DNA of 64,000 nucleotides from Cladosporium sp. IMV 00045 (GCA_001931905.2 MSJI02000959.1:62001-126000), one strand, 5' to 3'; shown: positions 22,788-34,966, numbered from the stretch's first letter. Numbers and translations are program-made. Notes: generated from the letters alone by a model not told the origin.

Positions 22788-24289
22788 TTTGGCAGAGGAA
22801 TGATGTATGTCTTGTCGAGATGTTGAATGCCGAATTCGAGAGGAGTAGGGAGAAGACCTGAGTATATGTATGAGCACCTGTGATTGCTTCTTGTTGGGTT
22901 TGTATGGGTGTTGGGACGATTGGTTGAAGTGGATATCAAAGAATGCTGACCCATAGGTCTGCTGATAGGGCCCCAACGGCGAGAAGCGATAAACTTACCT
23001 GGTGATAAGCAGAGACGGGACAGTGGATAACAATGCGGAGAAGCGAATGTGTGTGAAGAAAGGGAGGCAGAGGGGGGAAGGGGAGGTTTTAGCCAGAGAT
23101 GCTAGGTAGCAATATATGGCCAGCACGAGTAAGAGTGGTGGTCTATGTATGGGATGTGCGGGTAACTAGAGTGATGAGACACGGACTAGCGTCAACCGTG
23201 GTATTGGGTAGAGGGTCTTGATAGAGGCGAGAGAGGGTCTTGATGGTACTTCCTGTATTGTACTCTTGTATATATCTTCCGAGTGAGCAATAGCATCTGC
23301 CGCGGGCCATTTTCAGCGAGACGAGCAATGAGTACATAATGGACTCACAGAAGTGGTATAGCTCTGGAGTTTGCCACCGGGCATAGTGCAGCGAGTGCAG
23401 CAGCTGACGGAGGGGAGAGAGGGCAGAATACGCGGCTCGACGCACTCGGAGTGGGATGGAGGCATCTAGACGTGGCATCTAGACGTGAGATATACGCTCC
23501 GGATGTTGTAGCCATAGCTCTCTCTGCCCATAGCTCCCTTTCGCCTCTCTCTGAGCTGTCTTCCGGGTGGATATCATGCTCGGTGTAGATGGGAAAATAG
23601 ACAACGCTAGACTGCTAGAACATTAGGACAACCCTTCCAAGAAGCCGCTAGCCACGCAGAACAGACCAGCAGGCCTTCATCTGGTCTTCCGTCTTTGCCT
23701 CACGGGCCATAGTAATAGTATTGTTGTCTTGCCGGTATAGGTGACCGAGGGTCTTTCAAGGCGTGTCTCTCCTCACGAACTGGTGGTGTCGTGCCGCCCC
23801 ACAGCTCTCCAGCTCTCCGTCTCTCCATCTCTCCTTCGTCTCGCGCGAGTCTGCGACAAAAAATCCCACATCTTCCACGCTTTTTCCAACGCCAACCCGG
23901 GGTCGCTCTGCCGATCTCCGAGGCACAGACTCGTGCACGCATTGGCAAGCAGGGAAGAAGCTACCTAGTGCCGGTAGCATCTGCCTTTTCTTATCTTGCA
24001 CATATCTCTGACACTACCACTGCTATACCGTATTCTTACTACTACTGACTGAGCTCTTCCGGCTGGCTCATGTCGCCGCCGCCGTAGCCGCCACCAAACC
24101 CACCCTCACGCCACATCCAACCCGAATTGCCGTGTTACCACCACCAAGTAACAGTGCTGCTGTACCTCCAGTACTACTACCTTTCTCATATGCATCTGCA
24201 CGCCATCCGCCTGCTCAAGCTTTCCCTGCGCGAACCCCGACCATCCCGGTCCGCTGATTGAGCGAGTTGCTGCTGTGCCCAAAAAGCCT
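22788..24289. other. Intergenic, divergent promoters
   Basis: About 1.5 kb between the DUF7707 start and the PX gene start. Only short overlapping frames are seen. The right part is pyrimidine-rich. Confidence 0.5.
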
Positions 24290-24822
24290 ATGGGGGAGCC
24301 GCCACCACTCCAGCAGCAATGCTCAACTCCACCGTCTAACGGCCCGCCGCCAGACGACCATCAACCCCAGCCGCAGGAAGAGGAGCATCAGCAGCAGGAA
24401 GAAGACGTCTCCTCATCTTCCCCAGCCTCCTTCTACTCCACCTCCGAGCCCCGGCTCCAGGACGAAGAGACCCGCATGCATGCGTCTGCAGACGCCCCTG
24501 CCGCTGATGATGATCCCGCAGACCGCCAACACCAGCACCAGCACCAGATAAATCCTCCACCCTACTGGAGCAGCAGCACAACGACAACGACGACGCGTCA
24601 TGCTCGCTCCTCCTCGTATCATTCCCTCGCCCACGCTGGCGGCCCCATTCAGCTAGAGGATCATTCCGAGGACCAGCACGAGCAGAGTCAGGGCTGCTGG
24701 GCCCGCTCCGCCACCGTGGACGATTACACCGTCGTCTCCGGCTCGTCGGGCATTGGCGCTTATGTCGTTTGGCATTGTACTGTGCGCACGCTGAAGGGTG
24801 GCGATTTGAATATTCGGAAGAG
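24290..24822 (+). CDS. PX-domain protein (Ypt35-like), copy 1, first exon only before gap
   Basis: The ATG at 24290 opens a Gln/His/Pro/Ser-rich, probably disordered N-terminus, followed by the start of a PX phosphoinositide-binding domain (VDDYTVVSGSSGIGAYVVW, CTVRTL...LNIRKR). The exon ends at a GTATGT donor at 24823. About 48 bases into the intron the sequence becomes a 25-T run and then N, so the second exon is not present for this copy. Everything from 24349 on recurs at 25844. It is probably one of two haplotype versions of the same gene, or a tandem duplicate. Confidence 0.75.
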
Positions 24823-24870
24823 GTATGTTTAACTTGCAGTGTTCATTTCCTATTATTACCATTGGGGATC
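24349..24870 (+). repeat. Direct repeat of PX exon/intron, left copy
   Basis: This matches 25844-26375 with a few substitutions and small indels. Coding differences are few (an Asp/Glu change, a Gln/Pro-His/Gln change, silent changes), while the intron differs more. Confidence 0.9.
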
Positions 24871-24896
24871 TTTTTTTTTTTTTTTTTTTTTTTTTC

Positions 24897-25843
24897 NNNN
24901 NNNNNNNNNNNNNNNNNNNNNNNNNNNNNNNNNNNNNNNNNNNNNNNNNNNNNNNNNNNNNNNNNNNNNNNNNNNNNNNNNNNNNNNNNNNNNNNNNNNN
25001 NNNNNNNNNNNNNNNNNNNNNNNNNNNNNNNNNNNNNNNNNNNNNNNNNNNNNNNNNNNNNNNNNNNNNNNNNNNNNNNNNNNNNNNNNNNNNNNNNNNN
25101 NNNNNNNNNNNNNNNNNNNNNNNNNNNNNNNNNNNNNNNNNNNNNNNNNNNNNNNNNNNNNNNNNNNNNNNNNNNNNNNNNNNNNNNNNNNNNNNNNNNN
25201 NNNNNNNNNNNNNNNNNNNNNNNNNNNNNNNNNNNNNNNNNNNNNNNNNNNNNNNNNNNNNNNNNNNNNNNNNNNNNNNNNNNNNNNNNNNNNNNNNNNN
25301 NNNNNNNNNNNNNNNNNNNNNNNNNNNNNNNNNNNNNNNNNNNNNNNNNNNNNNNNNNNNNNNNNNNNNNNNNNNNNNNNNNNNNNNNNNNNNNNNNNNN
25401 NNNNNNNNNNNNNNNNNNNNNNNNNNNNNNNNNNNNNNNNNNNNNNNNNNNNNNNNNNNNNNNNNNNNNNNNNNNNNNNNNNNNNNNNNNNNNNNNNNNN
25501 NNNNNNNNNNNNNNNNNNNNNNNNNNNNNNNNNNNNNNNNNNNNNNNNNNNNNNNNNNNNNNNNNNNNNNNNNNNNNNNNNNNNNNNNNNNNNNNNNNNN
25601 NNNNNNNNNNNNNNNNNNNNNNNNNNNNNNNNNNNNNNNNNNNNNNNNNNNNNNNNNNNNNNNNNNNNNNNNNNNNNNNNNNNNNNNNNNNNNNNNNNNN
25701 NNNNNNNNNNNNNNNNNNNNNNNNNNNNNNNNNNNNNNNNNNNNNNNNNNNNNNNNNNNNNNNNNNNNNNNNNNNNNNNNNNNNNNNNNNNNNNNNNNNN
25801 NNNNNNNNNNNNNNNNNNNNNNNNNNNNNNNNNNNNNNNNNNN
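24897..25843. other. Assembly gap (947 N)
   Basis: The gap is flanked on the left by 25 T plus one C and on the right by a second copy of the left flank. This arrangement is typical when two alleles or duplicates are scaffolded in line. Confidence 0.95.
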
Positions 25844-26375
25844 GCCAGACGACCATCAACCCCAGCCGCAGGAAGAGGAGCATCAGCAGCAGGAAGAAGA
25901 CGTCTCCTCATCTTCCCCAGCCTCCTTCTACTCCACCTCCGAGCCCCGGCTCCAGGAAGAAGAGACCCGCATGCATGCGTCTGCAGACGCCCCTGCCGCT
26001 GATGATGATCCCGCAGACCGCCCACAGCAGCACCAGCACCAGATAAATCCTCCACCCTACTGGAGCAGCAGCACCACAACGACAACGACGCGTCATGCTC
26101 GCTCCTCCTCGTATCATTCCCTCGCTCACGCTGGCGGCCCCATTCAGCTAGAGGATCATTCCGAGGACCAGCACGAGCAGAGTCAGGGCTGCTGGGCCCG
26201 CTCCGCCACCGTGGACGATTATACCGTCGTCTCCGGCTCGTCGGGCATTGGCGCTTATGTCGTTTGGCACTGTACCGTGCGCACGCTGAAGGGTGGCGAT
26301 TTGAATATTCGGAAGAGGTATGTTTGCTAGTCGTGCATTGTTGCATTGTGCTTTCCTATTATTACCATTGGGATT
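25844..26375 (+). repeat. Direct repeat of PX exon/intron, right copy
   Basis: Second copy of 24349-24870; see that entry for the differences. Confidence 0.9.
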
Positions 26376-26785
26376 CTTGTCTCGACATACTCAAATTCAT
26401 GTTTGCCATCATCCCAATACCATATGACGCACCCTCTCCCCAACCCTCCAAACCTCAACCCACCCTCCCTCTCTCCACCACCATCCCGCCTTCCTCTCCC
26501 CACCCCAAAAGAAAATAATCACACATCCCCAAAACAACACCTCTAACAATCTCTTTCTTGTTCAGATACTCCGACTTCGACCGCCTGCGCACCCACCTCG
26601 TCTCCTCTTTCCCGCACGCAGAAGCAAGCATCCCAGCCCTGCCGCGCAAAAGCGTCATCTCGCGCTTCCGGCCGAAATTCCTCGAGCAGCGCAAATCGGG
26701 CCTCGATCACTTCGTCAGCTGCGTCCTGCTCAACCCCGAGTTTGCCGCGTCGCCTGTCGTCAGGGAGTTTGTTTTTGAGGGGTGA
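25844..26785 (+). CDS. PX-domain protein (Ypt35-like), copy 2, 5' end in gap
   Basis: The copy starts inside the gap. Exon 25844-26317 repeats the low-complexity N-terminus and first PX strands. A 248-bp intron (26318-26565, GTATGT...TTCAG) then joins AG to A to make R-YSDFDRLR, the classic PX motif whose Arg binds PI3P. LPRKSVISRFRPKFLEQR and a helical end (FVSCVLLNPEFAASPVVREFV) complete the domain, with the stop at 26785. The intron is long for this window. Small fungal proteins made only of a PX domain with a disordered head resemble yeast Ypt35, an endosome/vacuole contact-site adaptor; that assignment is inference. Together with copy 1's start the intact protein would be about 250 residues. 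Confidence 0.82.
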
Positions 26786-27282
26786 TGGGGGTGATGGGCG
26801 GGCTTGGGGGGTTTGATGGAGAGGGGCAGTGGAGGGGTTGTTGGTTGGGTATTGTGGGTGCTTGAGGTGGCCTTCTTGGAGATAGGAGGGAAGAATGAAA
26901 GGTCGAGACTAGGCGCCAACAGCATGGGACGTCTTCTCCGACCCTCGCTTCCTCGGTGCTTTCATTGTCGATGGCGTTGTCGATGGCGATGTTGACAGAG
27001 AAAAGGAAATTTTCTTCTCGTTTGGAGGAGAAGCGCACAAATCCCTAATTGATCGAAAGCCTGAAAATGCGATTGGGGTGCTTTGGGCACTCATCAAATT
27101 GTTTGCTCGACGGCGCTAATGGCATGATACATCAAAACGAACTACAAAATCAACTCTTGAAGACAAGAGTATCGAGTGCAGAGACACAGCGAGAGAATCA
27201 AAGATATGCAATGACACAGACGAAGTAAAAATCGGGAGACCTGATCTTATGGCGGAACAGATGACATCGCTGTGTTACATTC
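26786..27282. other. Convergent 3' spacer
   Basis: G-rich at its left end and AT-richer towards the transporter 3' end. No gene is seen. Confidence 0.55.
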
Positions 27283-29018
27283 CTACGTTGCAGCCCTCTC
27301 AACATGCGTCGTGGTGGCAGCATCTTTCTCAATATCCGTCAACCCCTGAGCTCGAGCCTGCGTGTAATTTTCAAGCTGATGAACTTGCTTGCCCTCCTCG
27401 CTCTCCCCTCCCTCCACAGCATCAATCTGGCCGAAAATCCTATCCATCCGCTCCAGACTGACGCCTTTGGTCTCCGGCAAAATGACCACGACCGAGATCA
27501 GCGCCACCGTATTGAGCGAGAAAAGCAGCCAATAGCTCAGACCCCCGACCTGCTCGTTGAAACGCGGCCACGGCTGCGTCAAAGCAAGAAGGCAAGCCGT
27601 CTGACCAAGCAGGGAGATGCCAAAGGCCTTATCGCGAACGTGCTGGGGGAAAATCTCAGACGCGATGGCGGGAGGCACCGGCCCGTTCGACCAGCAGTAC
27701 GTCAATCCGACGATGAACAGCATGGCCACTTCCACAACCGCCGCGGCGGTATTGTCATTCTCGGGAAACGCCGTCGTCAAACTCGACAGGATCAACAGCG
27801 CCAGAGCCTGGATTCCAAAACCCGCGATCAGCAACTGCTTGCGCCCAAACCGGTCGACGGTGAAAGTATTCACCAGCACGATAAGCAGCTGCAAGACGGC
27901 CTGGATGCCGTTGATGGCCAGCGCCTGCCGGCCGGAGTCCCAGCCCAGCGACTGGTAGATGATGGTCGCGTACATGGTGAGGGCGGCGATGCCGCCGAAC
28001 TGCTGCAGCGAGGTGGCGTAGAAACCGTAGGCGAGGCGCTTGCGCATCGCGCCCGATTTGAGGAGGCCCAGGTAGCCTGGATCATATCGCTTGCGATATT
28101 CGTATGAAGCCACCATTTCGTGGAATTCGTCGCGGATGCGTGGCTCGTTGCGGTCGCCGGAGCGGAGGCGGGCGAGGTTCGTGAGGGCTTTTTCGGAATT
28201 GTCGACGTTCTTTTCCAGGAGCCATCGCGGACTGTAAAGAAAGTCACGTCGGTCAGAATGGACACCCTTCATGTGAGCCATGGCACTCACCTCTCCGGAT
28301 ACCAAAACGAGACGACCACAAATGAAAGCCCAATCGGGATCTGAATGAGATTCGACACCCTCCAGGCGACGTTATAGGGCGACTCGTGGAACGACATGCC
28401 GTACCCGGCCCAGAAAGCTATGAGAGTTCCTAGCTGGTAGCCGAACTGTGACACCGTGCCGACGAAACTCCCGCGCAGCTTGCGAGGCGAGCACTCGGCC
28501 ACGTACAGGTTCGTCGCGATGTAGACGCACCCGAAGCCCAGGCCTGTGAGGAGGCGGCCGAAGATCAGCACGCCGAAGGTGTTTGGGACGGACTGGACGG
28601 CACTTTGTATCTTTAGTTCGTGGGCGTCTGCTCGTAGTCTGTGCCAGATCAAAACTTACACTCCAATGCACATGAGGACAATCGACAACCTCAACGCCCA
28701 CAGCCGTCCCACCCAAGCCGCCAACGTGCCTCCGAGGAACAGCTGGGCGAGGCCTGTGGTTGCCCACGGCGCTGTGGCGACGATGCCTTGCTTGTTGGCA
28801 TTCATGTCGTAGTAGGCGTTGAACTGGTCGTCTGCGAGGATGACCGTCATGATGCCTGCGTCGTAACCTTGGGATCGAAGAATTGTTTAGATCTTGTGGT
28901 GTGGTTCTGTGTTTGCTTTTGTGATCGTACCGTTGAAGCACGTTGCCAGGACCATGCCGTAGAGCAGCAGGGCTGCTGCTCGGTCCTCTTTGGGGAGGAA
29001 CTTCTCGAGGAGACCCAT
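27283..29018 (-). CDS. MFS sugar transporter (sugar porter family), cluster left end
   Basis: Minus-strand exons are 29018-28931, 28867-28660, 28602-28291 and 28231-27283, about 518 residues and twelve hydrophobic segments, as usual for fungal hexose/pentose porters. Family signatures present are GYDAGIM (spliced) in the first loop, GRLLTGLGFG, the R-G-S-F loop after helix 4, PERSPRWLLEK (restored by splicing) in the central loop, DRFGRKQLL, and PETKGVSLERMDRIF near the C-terminus. It should import a sugar by proton symport at the plasma membrane; the substrate is not readable. It is transcribed in the same direction as the adjacent regulator (29542-32134) and lies next to a GH127 gene, so an arabinose-type sugar or arabino-oligosaccharide is a reasonable guess. 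Confidence 0.9.
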
Positions 29019-29541
29019 CGTTATTCGAAACCGTTGATGACAGATGAATCTCTAGTTAGGTAGAGAGTGGAGTAGACATAGACGAGTCGAAAGACAACCA
29101 AATCCTAGCCCGACTCAAGGTGGAGAAGTGTTGTGGGGATATATGGTGCTCAGCAATGATCACAGAAGACGAGAATGGGGGCAAGAGAGAGGGGTCTCCG
29201 AGGGTCCGGTGGGTGAAACTCTCCCCCATCGGAGAGGGTTTTGAGGGATCAGCACGCGGAGAATGTCAGCCCGTACGCAAAGAATTAACGAGAAGAGCTC
29301 GGAGGGCATTCACGCGAGGGATACGAAGAGAAATACAGAAGGAAGGCGATGGTCTTAGATAGCTTGTGGGCTTTTACACCTTGGATTACGTTTGCTGGTT
29401 GTTATGAAGCCCTGTCCCCGTCACTCTTCCATCACCTTAGCTTACTTCAAACACTTCCTTGAGGACTCGCCCTCGGATTCATCATTTGTACACTTTTAGG
29501 CCCCAACAATACATCGACTTGTATTCAAAGCACAACCAAAC
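29019..29541. other. Spacer between transporter and regulator
   Basis: Promoter of the transporter and 3' flank of the regulator. No gene is seen. Confidence 0.55.
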
Positions 29542-32134
29542 CTACGTGGAACATTCGCTGAGTCGCTCAAGTAATCGAAGCCATTTACTTGCGATTCCCC
29601 AGCATTTCTCGTTCTGTCTCAGGAGCTTACGTGCTTGCTTCAGAACCAGTCGTGGGCTTTGCGGTGCGTAGAGATCGCCTATGCCGCTCATGTGAGCTTC
29701 CATGCGATCGCCGTTCTTGATGAATTGTTGCACCAGCTCGTCGTCCGTGGGTCGATCGAGCAGAATGATGGCGCACGATTCCGCGTCGTCGTCGTTGTTG
29801 TCGTCGTTGACTGAGGTTGGTCGATGAGAACCTTCTCCCACTGGCAGGCTAGGTGCTGCTCCCTGTGATGCTCTTGGTGGCTGCTTTCGTGCGAAAGTCC
29901 CAAACGCCCACAGAGTCAGAGCTGCCAGAGCAATCGAAGGAGCCTCGTAATAAGCATCCGTCGAGTATCTTCGAACGTGCCAGAAAGCGACGCCGGCGTG
30001 TATGGCCGCAAGTCTGGCCTTGTATTGATGACCGATCGCCCAACGGCGAATCAATAATGCTGCCGAGCTTGAACGATAGGCCGAACGAAGGCTATGTGTC
30101 TCGTCTTCTGGATCGAATATAGAAAGCCCAGTCAAGGATTGAACGTGGGAAACGATTTCAAGATGAGGCGCCAGCAGCACGATCCGTGCCATGTGGAGAT
30201 GGAGAACAGTCGGATGCTCCAAGCCACTTGACAGCCCGATCGTAGCATTCGCCTGCCAATGCAAAATGTCCAAAGCATCGCATGCCGAGTTCTGCCAGCG
30301 AGTAAAAGCGGGTATAGAAGGTAGCCAGATGGGTCGCGAGGGCAGGATCTCGGCGCTCTCCTGTCGTTGCGCCACCGGCTCCCAATGGGAGAGTGGGTTC
30401 TTGTAGTAAGATTCAACCTCCCACGTCCGATGAAAAAGGGCGTGGATCATGAGTATGCGAGCAAACTCGCCACGCTCACGTGGTAGCCATTTGTCGACGT
30501 AGAGTTGTTGCATCGCTTCTGCAAGCGTTGGGGGAGGCGACAGTATGCCTGGCGAGTGCGCTTTCACCGACAGCCACTCATCCTCGTTTCTCACACTCCA
30601 TACTTTCTCTTGGCAAGGTAATGGGATGGATAAGTCCTCCTGTGCAAGTGATGCTTTTCGCTGGAAATGGTATGCTGTCATGCATTCTTGTAACAAGATG
30701 AAATGCAACAATCGTACGAGACTCTGCTGGTGCCTCCACATCGTAAAAGTCCAATCTGCACTCCCTCGAGACGACTCGACTTGCTCAAGGCGGGTACGTA
30801 AAGACTTGCGAAATGAACCGGCCAATCTGGAAGTCAGGTCCAACGCATGTTTGCACAGGCGGTCGTCTCCACAGTAAGTTGCACCGATCGCGTGTATGCT
30901 CAGGATCTTGGCAAGAACGAAATTGTCTACTTCGTCGACCGGCTGGTGCTGTTCATCGATCCAATGAATGATCCTGCGAACGAAATCGTGCATAGAGATT
31001 GTGAAATCGTGCTTTCGCTCCATGTCGGCGAAGTGACAAGCTAGCGATGCCAGTGCAATGATCTCAAGCCAGTGGAGTTGGCCTTCGAACATATAAGAAT
31101 GGTGTAGGAATGGTAAGGTTGGAGCGATGCTGGTCGTTGTTGCAGCAATAAGTCTTTCAAGAAAGGCTTTCGAAGGGAAACTCTCGTTGTCAAATGATTT
31201 GTAGAGGGGAGTGGTTGCCAAGCAAAGATGTTGATGGAGGTAGCAGATCTTCTCATACGAATCGCTGCGGATCTCGAACGGGGAGGATGGGATATCCTCA
31301 GTGATAAGTTTGGGCTCTTGTAGTGAACGATATACTTGGAAATTGTGCACGGTCGATGTCGCCTTGGAGGGTTTGCGTCGTTTCCCTCTAGATTGTCGTG
31401 CAGGCTGCCCATCGACGTAATACTCGCCAACCTCAGTCTGATGGTCTTGACGAGTCGTTACCGTGGTTTCAGTCTGAGAAGGTGAGGCTCTTGTAAACAA
31501 AGATGGCGGTGAGGAGCATGGCTCGCCCGGTTGGGGTAGTACGAATGTCGAACCATAATCTGGCAAGGTAGGATCAAATGCATCAAGGTCGATAGAGCCG
31601 AGCCAGTTCGTTCTTGCCAGTATTGAAGGATCCCAGAGGTTGCTGTTATCCGCCTCCTGTTGTGGCCCTGTGTTCATGTAGACATCAATCGGCTGCGCAT
31701 TGCTGAGTGTATTGGCGAGAACCCCATCATCAGTATCGTGAGAGGCTGATGTCTCTGCAGTCATGCTACCCGGAGGAGGGTAGGCACATGGCCAGCCGCG
31801 TCGACCACAGCGCTCGCATGGCTGGGCTCCGGAACATTTCACCCTAGCTGTTGCACAGCTTGAGCAAGCTCTGGCGCCTGTCTGCAACAAACTTGTGTAA
31901 TGCTCCGCATGTGTTGCTTCATGTCGTTGCAAAGCATCTCTATGTCATCTCCTTAGTTGAGAATGATCCGACATAACTTTCTGAATCGTTTACTCACCTT
32001 CGCGTAAAACCTCTAGAACACGTTGCGCAATGATACGGTTTCTCTCTGAGATGTATCAGCTCGTGACGTTTTTGGTGCTCGGACCTGCCGAACGATCGCG
32101 CGCAATATGAGCAACTGAACGACTTCTCGCTCAT
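29542..32134 (-). CDS. Transcription factor with two C2H2 fingers plus a Zn2Cys6 cluster
   Basis: Exons are 32134-31998 and 31939-29542, about 844 residues. Splicing across a 58-bp intron completes the second finger (FTRR-DALQRHEATH). In order: C2H2 finger 1 (CSYCARSF...HQKRHELIH), finger 2 (CATCSRGF...HEATH), then a binuclear cluster CSSCATARVKCSGAQPCERC...C at about 68-97. A Ser/Pro-rich linker leads to a fungal-specific TF middle-homology-like domain (about 250-700) and a helical C-terminus. Proteins combining C2H2 and Zn2Cys6 fingers are known regulators in Pezizomycotina. It is divergent from the GH127 gene (546 bp apart) and upstream of a sugar transporter on the same strand, so it is a likely pathway-specific regulator. 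Confidence 0.9.
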
Positions 32135-32680
32135 CTGTGCAGTGTTCGACCCATCACCTGTGGGGACAAGAGGTGCAATCCGGGGGATTGTGGGGGATTT
32201 TAGGGGGCGATCTCATTGAGGGGTATGATCTACTACATTTGATGACAAGGTGAGGTTCAGAAAACAAGCTTTGCCGGCTGAATGCGTTTGATGACCTCGG
32301 CACTTGATTTGCTTGCTGTTCACTTCAAGCAACCTGACAGCACAAATCTCTCTTCATTATTCGTTGATCTCCACAAGAACAACGACGCCGTCTATCGTTG
32401 TAGCACCAAGGATGGCGAAGCCTTCGTATGCTGATTCCCCGTTAGCCGAGAAGCAAGGGACATGTGACAACCACGCAGAGCGCGGCAGATGGCGAAACCC
32501 CGTAGACGTGCTCCGGTGGGGGTGGGTCCAAGAGAAGACGAGATTCTCTGACATGCATGTGCATTAACATCTGTGCAAGTATACAAGTATAGGCATGCTA
32601 GAGAACCTTGGGCTGTTTGCGAAGCCTGAACTACCTACCTGGCTTGGAATAATCTGGAAAGCAACAGTAACATCACAACC
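32135..32680. promoter_or_regulatory. Divergent promoter between regulator and GH127
   Basis: This 546-bp region carries four SYGGRG sequences in plus orientation (32160-32165, 32180-32185, 32190-32195, 32516-32521), the consensus for the CreA/Mig1 glucose repressor; three lie within 36 bases just before the regulator. A GGCTAA core (minus strand, 32442-32447) resembles an XlnR-type half site. These are short motifs, so carbon catabolite repression and pentose induction are inferences. Confidence 0.45.
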
Positions 32681-34966
32681 ATGGCGTATCCACAGACGAC
32701 TTTCGACCGATGCAAAGTGCACCCAAGCGGACTGCTAGGCAGACGAAGGAACGCGGTTGCAAGAAACACTTTACTGTACCAGCTGCAGGTATTGAAAGAG
32801 ACCGGCCGCTACGATGCCTTCAAACTGGGTTGGCATCCATCATACTCGGATCCTCCAGATGTGCCTCCCGTGCCCAACCACTTGTTTTGGGACTCAGACA
32901 TCGCCAAATGGATCGAAGGCGCTTGTTATTTCCTGCACGACGAACGGTCGCCCGAAGTAGAGACGGCTGTACACGAGCTGGTCGACATGATTTCGTCCGC
33001 GCAGCAGTCTGATGGGTATCTCAATATCCATTACACAGTGGTCGAGCCAGGGAAGCGTTTCACCAATTTGCGAGATATGCACGAGCTGTAAGCCTTTCAA
33101 CGATGCTCATCTGCTTAATCAGGGCTGACAGTTCAGATACAACGCCGGTCATTTGATCGAGGCGGCTTTGGCGCACAACGCCTTGTTCAAGAACGACAAA
33201 CTCCTAGCCACTTTGCAGAGGTATGCCGACTTTCTCTGCAAGCTCTTTGGTCCGGGTGTCGCTCAGCTGCACGGATATCCTGGCCATCCCGAGCTCGAAC
33301 TGGCCTTGTTGAGATTGTATGATCGCACGAATGTACAATCGTACCTCGATCTTGCAAGATATTTTCTCGTCGAGAGAGGCAACCCAACCGGCTGCCAAGG
33401 CCGCCACTTCTACGACGTCGAGGTGGAGCGTCGTGGTGAAAACATCATGATGCGCCCTCTGCCTTGGCCGGAGAACAGATCTTTGTGGTTCGTCGTCCCA
33501 ACGTGATCAAGTCAATGAAATGACACGCTAATCACTAGCACAGGTATCAACAAGCGCATCTACCTATCGCGGACCAGCAGACTATCGAAGGGCATTCAGT
33601 GCGGGCGATGTACCTGCTGACAGCTGTCGCGGATCTGGTCAGGCTGGACAATAGCCAATTGAATTCAAGCACTGCGCAACTCGAGACTGCTATGTATCGC
33701 TTGTGGGACAACATGATCGGCCGCAAGATGTACATCACGGGCGGTATCGGCGCAATCAAACAGTGGGAGGGCTTCGGTCCAGAATACTTTCTGCCGCAGG
33801 GTACTGACGATGGCGGCTGCTACGCTGAGACATGCGCATCCATCGGTGTAATGATGTTTGCTGAGCGGCTGCTACAAGTAAGTCGTGTCCAGTTCTTCTT
33901 CATCCGAGGAATGCATCTAACCACGATTAGCTCGATCTCAATGGAAAATACGGAGACATCATGGAGCTGTGCCTCTACAACTCCGTACTCACAGCAATGT
34001 CATACGACGGCAAGCAATTCACGTACGTGAACCAATTGGCATCCAGTGATGCGGATCTTTCAAAGCGCGAAGAGTGGTTTACGTGCGCTTGCTGCCCGCC
34101 CAACATCTTGCGTCTTTTTGGCCAGCTAGGCGGCTATATTTGGGACGAGAGAAAGCCACGCGATGATGAAACAGAGCTTGTTGTACATCTATACGTGGCA
34201 AGTACTGTTGCGCTGAAGACTACGGGTGGAGCTGTTCAAGTCACGCAGGAGAGTGATTTCCCGTGGAAAGACGAGATCAAGTTTACTGTTCAAGGTTCAT
34301 CGAACAATGTGACTCTCAAGCTGCGCATTCCTGCGTACACGAACAGCCACCAGGTAATCTCACCTCTTGATTCTTGCTCGGCATATACTAATGTATGTCC
34401 AGCTTTCACCTGAGTGTCCAGACGCAGCACTCGAGAAGGGCTACCTCTGCCTCCCTGCGGCTTGGGTGACAGCGAATCCATCGTTCACCCTGTCACTCCC
34501 TCTGCGGCCACGCTGGGTCACGCAAGGCACAAACGCCACCACATTCGGCCTTTTGTCTCTAATGCGCGGGCCGGTTGTCTACTGCGTCGAAGACGTCGAT
34601 AATACATGGGCTGAAGATCACTTCAAGGTAGGTCAATCACACAACGCGTGCGCATCTTCATAGAAACTGATGTTTCTTCAGACAACCCTCGTCGATCCCA
34701 AGTACCAGCCTCACGAACGATTGGTTGAAGATGGAAAGACCACGGGCGACAGTTTCGTTGCCCTCGATCTGCACTCAGGCGCCACTAACTTGGCCAGAAA
34801 AGGGATGCCGGATCCTGTGGGACCGAGCGTCGATGATTTTGCACTTCAACGCGAAATCGGCAAAAGTGAGCCTTTGGATTTGTTGCATTTTGTGCCATAC
34901 TATTTCCGAGCGAATAGGAAGGGTAAGGGTCATATGAGAGTGGGTCTTCGAAAGTGGCATCGATGA
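32681..34966 (+). CDS. Glycoside hydrolase family 127 (beta-L-arabinofuranosidase-like)
   Basis: Six exons: 32681-33087, 33137-33487, 33544-33877, 33931-34353, 34403-34627 and 34682-34966, about 674 residues, near the length of characterised GH127 enzymes. Conserved blocks are FWDSDIAKWIEGA, QQSDGYLN, MHELYNAGHLIEAA, GHSVRAMYL, MYITGGIG, GCYAETCAS (acid/base Glu and zinc Cys) and TCACCPPNILR (paired Cys, one of them the nucleophile). All catalytic positions that I know are kept. The family releases beta-L-arabinofuranose, for example from arabinosylated hydroxyproline glycoproteins, or related RG-II sugars. No signal peptide is present, so it probably acts in the cytosol on imported oligosaccharides. 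It converges with the thiolase-like gene (98 bp). Confidence 0.92.

Noticed and set aside
24769..26330. Very long frames on both strands
   Set aside because: They read through 947 N and are artefacts of the gap.
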